A DNA stretch of 6,526 nt from Bacillota bacterium (GCA_009177215.1 WFLY01000289.1:10184-16709), one strand, 5' to 3'. Positions 1-6,502 are shown, counted from the stretch's first letter. The notes: generated by a model from the sequence alone, not told the origin. Program-made: numbers and translations.

Positions 1-590
1 GCGCTGTCCTCCCGCAGATATTGCTCCTGTCTCCGCGTGACATCTCCTATAGAAGCCATAACCTCATTGCGGGTATGCTCCTCCTTGCCTCCAAGGCTTA
101 GGTAAACCGCGCTTTGAGGGGGCGCTTGCACCTTTGGCATAAAGTCAGCCCACCCCGGATACCACAGCGAACCCGAACAGCAGGCGACGCCTCGAAAGCA
201 GCCTGTAGTATAAAATGCCCACAATGAAAAAAGCCCTGCCAAGGAATATCCTGCCAGAAAACAATCTTTTCCCTCCGTTGATTCATAATGCTGCCTTATA
301 TAAGGAATACAGTCGTTTAACAGCCAATTTAGGGTTTCCTCCCCTCCTCCTGCAAACTCCTGCGTTCCGGAAAGTGCCGGAGCCTTCCAAGGAGAAAAAT
401 CCCGGTTCCACTCCTGCGCCTCATATGCCACCAGTGTATACTCTTTGCCTCCAGCTATGTCTTGAAGATATTTCTCCGTTTTCTCGATCTCACCGGCACC
501 GTTTGGCTGCGCTCCCCAAAAGATAACAGGCCCGTCCGTTCCTTTCTGAAAAAGATGGCAGGTTCTCCCCAAAATGCTTACTGTCTTCAT
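1..590 (-). CDS. Alpha/beta-hydrolase-fold esterase, partial (C terminus beyond window)
   Basis: An open frame runs from ATG at 590 down to base 1 without a stop, giving 196 residues; the C terminus lies outside the window. The start is supported by GGGAG at 596-600, five bases upstream of the ATG. The nucleophile elbow GYSLAG (about residues 114-119, Ser116) fits the G-x-S-x-[AG]-G signature of alpha/beta hydrolases. It follows a predicted beta strand (DCFLA) and precedes a hydrophobic helix, as in enterochelin-esterase/esterase-D-like proteins. A later SLGGKEE segment (about residues 168-174) is where such proteins often place the acidic triad residue; the catalytic His would be beyond the edge. 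There is no signal peptide, so it is probably cytoplasmic. The region holding CFRGVACCSGS is unusually Cys-rich. The substrate cannot be told. It is divergent from the two-component pair and shares the intergenic region with it. Confidence 0.85.
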   Translation of the reverse strand, partial: MKTVSILGRTCHLFQKGTDGPVIFWGAQPNGAGEIEKTEKYLQDIAGGKEYTLVAYEAQEWNRDFSPWKAPALSGTQEFAGGGEETLNWLLNDCIPYIRQHYESTEGKDCFLAGYSLAGLFSLWAFYTTGCFRGVACCSGSLWYPGWADFMPKVQAPPQSAVYLSLGGKEEHTRNEVMASIGDVTRRQEQYLREDS

Positions 591-680
591 ATGTGCTCCC
601 ACCCGTCCGCACTGCTTATTGTTGTGACCAAATCTGAATACATTAATTGTATAATAAAAATCCTCTGTCGTCCAGCATAT

Positions 681-740
681 CAGCTTTACAAATACATGTA
701 CAGCTTTATAAATACATGTACAGCTTTACAAATACACGTA
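681..740. repeat. Three tandem 20-bp direct repeats, likely regulator-binding sites
   Basis: Three head-to-tail copies of a 20-bp unit lie at 681-700, 701-720 and 721-740. The consensus is cagctttayaaatacaygta; copy 2 has one change (ttata for ttaca) and copy 3 one change (cacgta for catgta). A further cagc follows at 741-744. Copies 1 and 2 carry the palindrome tacatgta. The 20-bp period is close to two helical turns, so bound proteins would lie on one DNA face. The block ends 27 bp before the probable -35 of vanR. Binding by the VanR-like regulator (autoregulation) is an inference; a separate regulator of the hydrolase is equally possible. Confidence 0.75.
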
Positions 741-767
741 CAGCAGTATATGTCTGTTTTTAAAGTA

Positions 768-795
768 TTGAATTTTAGCTGTTTTATGTTATGAT
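768..795 (+). promoter_or_regulatory. Probable sigma-A promoter of the vanR-vanS pair
   Basis: TTGAAT at 768-773 and TATGAT at 790-795 are separated by 16 bp and match the -35 and -10 consensus sequences with one or two mismatches each. Transcription would start near 802, leaving a leader of roughly 75 bases before the vanR ATG. The three 20-bp repeats lie immediately upstream, in the usual place for an activator. Confidence 0.55.
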
Positions 796-857
796 ATACA
801 AAAATGACCCGTTGAATGAAACGATTCAGTCTCACATGCTAAACAGGTCAAGAGGCT

Positions 858-886
858 AAAGGAGCTTCCGCATGTCCTATGAATGA
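858..886 (+). promoter_or_regulatory. Shine-Dalgarno with a 4-codon ORF overlapping the vanR start
   Basis: AAAGGAG at 858-864 is the only good ribosome site before vanR. It lies 14 bases from the vanR ATG (879), which is long, but 7 bases from another ATG at 872. That ATG opens a four-codon frame, MSYE, ending in TGA at 884-886, and so overlaps the vanR start in another frame. Ribosomes may load on the short frame and re-initiate at 879. The distant ATG may also simply be used directly. Confidence 0.4.
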
Positions 887-1574
887 AAATATTTTAATTG
901 TCGATGACGAAAAAGAAATTGCCGACCTGGTGGAGGTCTACTTGAAAAATGAAGGCTATGAGGTCTTCAAATTCTATAACGCCACGGAAGCGTTGAAATG
1001 CGTGAACAGTCAAGACTTAAAGCTTGCCATACTTGACGTTATGCTGCCGGATATGGACGGCTTTACACTCTGCCAGCGAATCCGCGAAAATCATCTATAT
1101 CCCATTATCATGCTCACCGCAAGAGTGGAGGATATGGACAAGATCACGGGGCTTACGCTGGGGGCGGACGATTATATTACCAAACCCTTTAATCCCTTGG
1201 AGCTGATTGCACGAGTAAAGACACAACTTCGCCGCTATACCCGTTACAATGCCGCCGAAACCACTCCGCAAGAGACAGATTCCTACGACATCAGAGGACT
1301 GCATATATCCCGTGACAACCATAAATGTACCCTCATAGGAAAGGAACTGGACCTCACTCCCATAGAGTTTAATATCCTGTGGTATCTGTGTGAGCACAGA
1401 GGCAGGGTAGTTTCCTCGGAGGAGCTGTTTGAAGCAGTCTGGGGCGAAAAATATTTAGAAAATAACAATACCGTAATGGCTCACATCGCACGGCTTCGGA
1501 AGGAAATGAAAGAACCACCGCGTCAGCCGAAATTTATCAAGACAATATGGGGGGTAGGTTATACCATTGAATAA
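879..1574 (+). CDS. vanR: VanR-family (OmpR/PhoB-type) response regulator
   Basis: This 231-residue cytoplasmic DNA-binding regulator is phosphorylated by the kinase encoded next. The receiver domain (about 1-120) has the acidic pair D9/D10, phospho-acceptor D53 in LAILDVMLPDMDG, T80 and K102 in ITKPF. The winged-helix effector domain (about 130-231) has the OmpR-family pattern LTPIEFNILWYL, then the recognition region NNTVMAHIARLRKEM and the wing motif KTIWGVGYTI. The stretches EIADLVE.YLKNE.Y, YPIIMLT, DKITGLT.GADDYITKPF and PLELIARVK are very close to VanR of VanA-type glycopeptide resistance as I remember it, so I place it in the VanR family. That does not prove a role in vancomycin resistance, because no van resistance genes are here. 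The ATG at 879 agrees with the usual VanR N terminus. The last 8 bases overlap the kinase gene. No key residue is missing. Confidence 0.93.
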   Translation: MNENILIVDDEKEIADLVEVYLKNEGYEVFKFYNATEALKCVNSQDLKLAILDVMLPDMDGFTLCQRIRENHLYPIIMLTARVEDMDKITGLTLGADDYITKPFNPLELIARVKTQLRRYTRYNAAETTPQETDSYDIRGLHISRDNHKCTLIGKELDLTPIEFNILWYLCEHRGRVVSSEELFEAVWGEKYLENNNTVMAHIARLRKEMKEPPRQPKFIKTIWGVGYTIE

Positions 1575-2694
1575 AAAAAAGAAGCATTATAAGAGTGAAC
1601 TGACAAGACACATATTAATTCAATACATGTTATCTCTATTGGGCTTTTTTATGGTCTTTGTGCTGCTGGTGCTTTTATCCTGGCGTATCGCTACCCGATT
1701 TATCTGGCAGCCTTACGACCCTCTATATCGATTATTACGCTGGATAAAGGACTATTTACCCATTGTGGGCAGCGGCATATGCCTTGCAGGCTGGATGCTC
1801 ATTACCTACTATTTTATTTCCAAGCCTTTGCGCTATCTGGATGATATTGTTGCAGCCTCCCAAAAGCTGGCAATGCCCGACTCCGAAGCTATTATCCTGC
1901 CAAACGCTATGAAAAGCGTACAGGACGAGCTGAACCTTTTCAAAGAACAGGCAATTCATAATGCACTGCTCGCCAAAGAAGCGGAGCAGCGTAAAAATGA
2001 CTTAATCGTATACCTTGCCCATGACTTAAAAACTCCCTTGACCAGCGTTATCGGGTACCTGACTCTCCTTCGAGACGAACCTCAGATATCCCCCGAGCTG
2101 CGCGCCAGATATACCGGCATTGCGTTAGATAAGGCAGAGCGTCTGGAATATTTGATTAATGAATTCTTTGATATTACCCGCTTTAATCTGACCGCGCTCT
2201 CACTGGAGCCGGAGCGCACCAACCTAAGCCGGATGCTGGAGCAGATTATCAGTGAGTTTGACCCGATTTTAGACGAAAAGGAACTATACTGGCACACCGA
2301 GCTTGCCTCCAATGTAGAAATCCTCTGCGACAGAGATAAGCTGGAACGTGTTTTTGATAATCTGATTCGTAATGCCGTCAATTACAGCTATGCACATAGC
2401 CAAATATCACTGACCATGAGACCTGTCAATGACTGTGTGAAAATCTGCGTCCAAAATCACGGCAGAACCATCCCTCCCCAAAAGCTGGAGCGTATCTTTG
2501 ACCAGTTTTTCCGTCTGGACTCTTCCCGTTCCTCCGCTACCGGCGGCTCCGGTCTGGGACTTGCCATTTCCAAGGAGATTGTGGAGCTGCATGGCGGCAG
2601 TATTTACGCCGAGAGTGCGGATGAAACCATTACCCTGACCGTATATCTTCCTAAGTACAAGAATGGGGCGGCAGTTCACGGCAGAATCGACTGA
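1567..2694 (+). CDS. vanS: VanS-family membrane sensor histidine kinase
   Basis: This 375-residue sensor kinase is the partner of the preceding regulator. Two membrane helices (about 16-38 and 64-84) enclose a short outer loop of about 25 residues rich in Trp, Tyr and Arg, so the stimulus is probably small or sensed at the membrane. A HAMP-like linker and the segment AEQRKNDLIVYLAHDLKTPLTS follow, with phospho-acceptor His152. The ATPase part shows the N box DNLIRNAVNYS (Asn269), the F-type box FDQFFRLD, and the G box TGGSGLGLAIS (325 onward). The match to VanS around the H box and G box is strong. The start is TTG at 1567, overlapping the regulator's end, with a G-rich ribosome site about 12 bases upstream; the next in-frame ATG would cut into the first membrane helix. 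The stop lies inside a long hairpin. Confidence 0.92.
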   Translation: MNKKKKHYKSELTRHILIQYMLSLLGFFMVFVLLVLLSWRIATRFIWQPYDPLYRLLRWIKDYLPIVGSGICLAGWMLITYYFISKPLRYLDDIVAASQKLAMPDSEAIILPNAMKSVQDELNLFKEQAIHNALLAKEAEQRKNDLIVYLAHDLKTPLTSVIGYLTLLRDEPQISPELRARYTGIALDKAERLEYLINEFFDITRFNLTALSLEPERTNLSRMLEQIISEFDPILDEKELYWHTELASNVEILCDRDKLERVFDNLIRNAVNYSYAHSQISLTMRPVNDCVKICVQNHGRTIPPQKLERIFDQFFRLDSSRSSATGGSGLGLAISKEIVELHGGSIYAESADETITLTVYLPKYKNGAAVHGRID

Positions 2695-2712
2695 TTCCGG
2701 TGAACTGCCGCC
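2667..2712. terminator. Long hairpin spanning the vanS stop, possible bidirectional terminator
   Basis: A perfect 13-bp stem pairs 2667-2679 (ggcggcagttcac) with 2700-2712. Inside it, gaatc (2684-2688) pairs with gattc (2693-2697) around a GACT loop. The two stems are joined by 4 and 2 unpaired bases. The hairpin lies between convergent genes, as a shared terminator would. Neither strand has a clear T tract after the stem, so it may act as an RNA-stabilising or factor-assisted end instead. The vanS TGA (2692-2694) is within it. Confidence 0.6.
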
Positions 2713-2747
2713 GTTACTTCCTCAGGTACATCCGGACGGAATCCATA

Positions 2748-4311
2748 CTACTTTGCAACACTAATCTTTAGTCTGTTAAAACACTCCCTTGCGGACTCTT
2801 CAGATACATTATTGCCTAATAGCACTCCTGTGTCAGAATTCCCTATCAGAATAGCCGGTTCTTCTGCATCAAAGCAGACCTCTCCCACCTGCAGCTCCTT
2901 CTCGTTGCCTACGTTATCCTCTGCCCGTGCATATATTTTCTTGTCCAGATATATCTTGCGCACACTATCGGAAATATCCTGTGCGGGAATTTTAAAGACG
3001 GCTTTACCGTTTTTGTCCGCTTCCTTCGTCTCATATACGGCATCATCTAAATAAAGGGGAATGCTCTTTAAACCGGCAGATTCCCCCACATCCTCAGCAG
3101 ACACAGTTACCGAAAGCATACCATTGCCAAATGTACCAAAACCCAGCTTATTCAGTACCCTCTGTGCTGCCGTCTCCGGAGCCTTCTCCACAACAAACCC
3201 TGTAATTTCGGGAGCCGTCCTGTCAATATAGAATTCCTGACTGACAAATCCCGTGTTTCCCGCCAAATCGGTAACGCTGACATATACTGTGTTTTTACCT
3301 TCGCATACCCGGTCAGCTTTTCAGCCGCAATCTCCAAACTATCCGTATAGACAGCTTCTGAAGTGTCATAGCCTCCTTGCTCCGGAAACATTGCCGATAC
3401 CGTCTTCCACCGTAAGCTTTAGTCGAAATTTCTGACATTTTCAGTGATCATAGCCGCCGTAATCACCGGTTTTGCACCGTCTCTATAGATTATAACCTCT
3501 GCCCCGTCGGAGCAGTTGCCTGCCTTATCAATAGCATACAAGTAATAATGAGTTTCATCTGTATTTATAGGCTGATTTTCAACAGTAAAATCTCCCGCCG
3601 ACACTTCCATTACATTGCCGGAGGAAACTGTCAAAATCTCATCCTCCGTAAGCTGCTTATCAGACCAGACAATTCTATCCACCTTATTATCATCGCTTAC
3701 CGTTCCCTGAATATCTATGCCGGCACACTCTCCTGTTATCCACAGCTCCTTCTGTTCCTCAGTCAACGTGATTTCAGGATTCTCCTTGTCAATGCATATT
3801 CTGATAGGCTTAGACAACAAATCATATTTCTTCTTTGTTCCAAAACTGACAGGCGCTGCATCCATTGTATAAACGCAGGAAAATTGACCCGAAAACTCAT
3901 ATCGGAGATTACTTCCCCAATCCCATAGGTCCACACGCCTGTACTCTCGGCAATGCTTCCCGCTTCAAACACGGAACTATCAGCACAAGTGACATCCGAC
4001 ACACAATATCCCTAGTCAGGTTTTGGGGTAAGCGTCACGGAATCACCATGAGGAACCTCCGCATTTCCGCCGGATACAGTTCCTCCCTCGTTATTTCCTG
4101 ATACTGTATCCCCGTTACTTCCCGATACCGTAATAATTGCACCCTGATACCCCTCTTTTTCATCAGTCTTCACACTTACAAGTATCTTATGGAAATCTGT
4201 ATCTGCCGCCTGTACCGGCTCCATCTCCATATGAGGCAACGCATTAATCACTAATAATAATGCTAAAATTGCCGCCAGTTTTCTTTTTTCCCTATTCAAT
4301 ATTTGTTTCAT
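2748..4311 (-). pseudogene. Secreted Ig-like surface protein, broken by a stop and frameshifts
   Basis: The ATG at 4311 opens a signal peptide (basic MKQILNREKRK, hydrophobic core, probable cleavage after PVQAA), so the product was exported. It follows the Thr-rich gene by 4 bases, with AAGGAG inside that gene's last codons. Short TVSG(S/N/G)N repeats (about residues 62-83) precede VTLTPKPD, which is cut by an in-frame TAG at 4012-4014. The same frame resumes as GYCVSDVT, as in Flg_new_2-type bacterial repeats. Homology then jumps frames: a one-base loss near 3922-3924 (WTYG to DWGSNLRYEF), another near 3421, a gain near 3377, and a loss near 3318-3321. Reconstructed, it carries Ig-like modules with hallmarks such as AIDKAGN, VTDLAGNTG, FYIDRTAPEI and AEDNVGNE. 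The stop at 2748 gives about 520 codons; relatives may be longer, so a C-terminal loss is possible. Function is unknown; a cell-surface adhesion or structural role is a guess. Confidence 0.8.
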
Positions 4312-4315
4312 ATAT

Positions 4316-4741
4316 TTAAATTCTCTCCTTGGTATGTATGATCATTACATTCAAAATCAAATTTTTATCAGACAGCAATGTGGTTTCTTCTTCCGCCGCC
4401 AAAACCGTAGTTCCCTCTGTATCCTTCAATAAGGTTGTCTCCTGTTCCGGCAGTTCAAGCATTGTGGTCTCTTCCGCCCTCATTTCATTCTTGGGAAATT
4501 TTGCCGTCACATCTGTTTTTCCCGCATAGCTCTCAAACAGCAATCTATCCTCGTTACGATCCTCTTTCTGCCTGTTCTGTTCACGCAGTTTAAGTATCTG
4601 CCGTTGTGCCGTTTTTCCACTTAAGTCATTCGTCAAACTGGGAACATCCAAAATAAAGAACAGCAGCACCGCTATTGCTAAAAGAATTCCTTCCAATATA
4701 AAAGCAGCTATTGAAATAATTTGTAAAATTTCCGCATTCAT
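4316..4741 (-). CDS. Single-pass membrane protein with Thr-rich ETTxL motifs
   Basis: This 141-residue protein is the only gene of the cluster with an undamaged frame. One hydrophobic helix (about 5-31) is followed by a conserved-looking DVPSLTNDLSGKTA segment and a charged Lys/Arg/Glu helix (about 43-70). The tail has four spaced motifs: ETTML (91-95), ETTLL (101-105), GTTVL (110-114) and ETTLL (119-123). It ends in a hydrophobic strand and IHTKERI. I recall similar Lachnospiraceae proteins with ETTVL repeats and an IHTDE-like end, beside kinase and FHA proteins, but cannot name a family. Acidic TT motifs resemble acceptor sites of bacterial Ser/Thr kinases, so phosphorylation by the neighbouring kinase is a reasonable guess. 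The upstream gene's stop TAG is part of its ribosome site (AGGAGGG at 4752-4758), implying coupled translation. With the kinase broken it may have no function left. Confidence 0.8.
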   Translation of the reverse strand: MNAEILQIISIAAFILEGILLAIAVLLFFILDVPSLTNDLSGKTAQRQILKLREQNRQKEDRNEDRLLFESYAGKTDVTAKFPKNEMRAEETTMLELPEQETTLLKDTEGTTVLAAEEETTLLSDKNLILNVMIIHTKERI

Positions 4742-4756
4742 TTTTTGATTTCCCTC

Positions 4757-5885
4757 CTATGCATACGCATTCACAATAGCAGTCCTTGCCGCATCCAAAC
4801 GGGAAATCACCATATTTTTTATTTCTTCCGTCTTATCCGTTGTTGTAACAATTTCCTCTACACCTGTTTTTACAAGTTCCCATACAGTCAACATATCTTC
4901 TTGGGTTACGCCATCCGTCTTAAATTTTCTGGCATAGGTCTCCATGGAATTAACCGCCAGCTTATAGACCTCCAGATTAACAATTTCATTTTCGTTTCTG
5001 TCAGCCGTTACAGTCTCCGCCAGAGATTTCAGGTTTTCCCAATAAGGGCTGTAAGTGCCTTTGTCGGATGACTCCTGCACATTCAAGGTTATATCTCTAT
5101 TAAACTGCCCAATATTTCCATATATTTTTGCCATGTCATGATAGCTGTCCTCTTCGCTGCCATACTCGTAGGCATCATTAAACCACTTAACCGCGCTCAT
5201 CATACGTGTCACTTGATTATCGGTATCCGGGCTTCTTCTTCCACCGAAAAACAGCATCATCCTTATACGCATCGATCATTCCCATATAAGCCTCTAATGC
5301 CGCAGGCTTGATATCTACTGCTGCCATATAGTAATCCTCCTTTTCCTCCGAGGTGGCGGACTTTTCTGCCTGCAGCAGAATATTCTCATAATCGCTGTTA
5401 TTCACCTGTGTTTTCAATACCTGACAGGTCATTCCTACGGCAAGACACATTATGCCTGCTGCCGCCACACTGACAAAGCTTCGCATTTTTCTCTTTTGCT
5501 TATATCGATAACTTTCATCCATTTCATTGTAGTTATTCAGTGCATATAAAACTTCCGCACAAGTCTGGTATCTGTCCTCCGGATTTAACTGTGTGCATTT
5601 CTGTACCACTCTTTCCAAACCACTGGATAATTGCTGATTCCAATAGCGGATAGGATATATCTCATAAGGAGGATCACAGGTATGCAGATAATCCAGTATC
5701 CGGCATAACTGCTTTGCCCATTCGATTACTCTCTCCTGCGGCTGGGCGCCATGCTTTGCCAGTACATTGCTTAAAGGCTCACCTTCTATATAATCCATAA
5801 CAACATAAATTACATCTTTCTTATCTATAATGTCCACAATGCGAGGCAGGGCGGGATGATCCAGTTTTTTAATCATATTTGTCTC
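4757..5885 (-). pseudogene. Transmembrane Ser/Thr protein kinase, catalytic core deleted and frameshifted
   Basis: This is the remnant of a eukaryotic-type kinase with an outer domain. It begins abruptly, fused in frame to the phosphatase remnant, at NMIKKLDHPALPRIVDIID (helix C region); the glycine loop and VAIK lysine are absent. The hinge VMDYIEGEPLSNVL and helix E (WAKQLCRILDYLHTCDPP) are present. The sequence then jumps at 5666-5678 to YEIYPIRYWN and helices of the C-lobe end (LERVVQKCTQLNPEDRYQ). The HRD, DFG and APE motifs are missing, so it cannot be an active kinase. A basic YKQKRKMR stretch and one membrane helix (5415-5480) follow, then a helical, TPR-like ectodomain (LKPAALEAY-type pattern at about 5275-5310). 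Near 5225-5260 the frame shifts: one frame stops at 5217, and homology continues from about PDTDNQVTRMMSAVKWF to the TAG at 4757. The stop overlaps the next ribosome site. Confidence 0.85.
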
Positions 5886-6502
5886 TGCCAAGCGCACCGA
5901 CGCATCCTTCATATCTTGTTCTTCGCTAAAGCCCGCAGGCTGTAAAGCTTCCCATAGTTCCTCTTCGGTAACCATATGCCGAAAGCCGTCCGAACACAGA
6001 AGCAAACCTTCATTTTTTGCCATACTTCCTGCCTCTATCTGTGGTTCAAAATAATTATTTACACCGATACACTGCAATAACACATTCCGTCTGGAGTCTG
6101 AGGCTGCCTGTTCTGCCGTTATATTTACCCTTTTCAGCTCTCTGGCAATATAAGTATGATCCTCCGTCAATTGCACTATTTTATTATTTAATTGATATAT
6201 TCTGGTATCTCCGATATGTAAAAACAAATATTTCCCTGACGGGAATATAAGAATAGCAGTAACGGTGGTACCCAGCCCGGCTTTTGGACAGCAAAGGACT
6301 GTCTAAACCAGTCGGACATCTCTAATACAACTGTTGCACTTGCAAGCTCACCTTTTACCATGCCCCCCATTCCGTCACATACTGCCGCAAAAAGGACTTC
6401 TCCCTGCTCTGTTTTCATGCACTGGATAAGTATGCTATCCTGATTAGTCTTTTATGTGTTGCCTATATCAGTATGACATGCCGCTAAAAAGCCTCTCACC
6501 AC
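5883..6502 (-). pseudogene. PP2C-type Ser/Thr phosphatase, broken
   Basis: This is the remnant of a metal-dependent (PPM/PP2C) phosphatase that would oppose the neighbouring kinase. The frame reads FLAACHTDIGNT, then an in-frame TAA at 6452-6454, then KTNQDSILIQ and the metal-binding motif VCDGMGG (about 6357-6379). After MSDWFRQSFAV the homology breaks near 6280-6295. It resumes in another frame as GLGTTVTAILIF, LHIGDTRIYQL, the RRNVLLQC region and CSDGFRHMVTEEEL. The usual stretch between the FRQSF and LGTT parts (roughly 40 residues in relatives, from memory) is missing. The C-terminal DN metal motif is also gone, because the sequence runs directly into kinase sequence at about 5885. A GTG at 6502 or 6499 with GGGGG upstream is a possible start; the real start could lie beyond the window. 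Activity is very unlikely. Confidence 0.83.

Larger units (their letters stand above)
591..878. other. Divergent intergenic region between hydrolase and vanR-like gene
   Basis: These 288 bases separate two divergently transcribed genes. I see no convincing coding sequence on either strand. The region holds the hydrolase ribosome site (596-600), an AT-rich stretch around 640-660, three tandem 20-bp repeats (681-740), a probable sigma-A promoter toward vanR (768-795), an imperfect hairpin in the vanR leader (805-850), and the vanR Shine-Dalgarno (858-864). I could not pick a convincing promoter for the hydrolase. Confidence 0.7.

Noticed and set aside
98..286. 62-residue open frame on the minus strand
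   Set aside because: It is an out-of-frame shadow of the partial hydrolase, which reads cleanly across 590 to 1 with a GYSLAG motif.
681..740. CRISPR array
   Set aside because: There are only three 20-bp units, directly abutting with no spacers.
215..794. Two plus-strand open frames of 103 and 110 codons (215-526 and 462-794)
   Set aside because: The first lies opposite the hydrolase. The second runs through the intergenic repeats and the promoter. Neither has a recognisable domain or ribosome site.
879..2694. Vancomycin resistance operon
   Set aside because: Only the regulator and sensor are present; no van structural genes are visible on either side.
2748..4311. Programmed frameshifting or stop recoding in the surface gene
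   Set aside because: There are too many independent lesions, no slippery heptamer or pausing structure that I could see, and neighbouring genes are decayed too.
4745..5071. 108-residue plus-strand open frame
   Set aside because: It is a shadow opposite the kinase ectodomain, whose minus-strand frame ends in a stop coupled to the next ribosome site.
2748..6502. Sequencing error as the main cause of the broken frames
   Set aside because: Large missing segments, including a kinase core, are not base-call errors, and adjacent genes are error-free. Some single-base shifts could still be errors.
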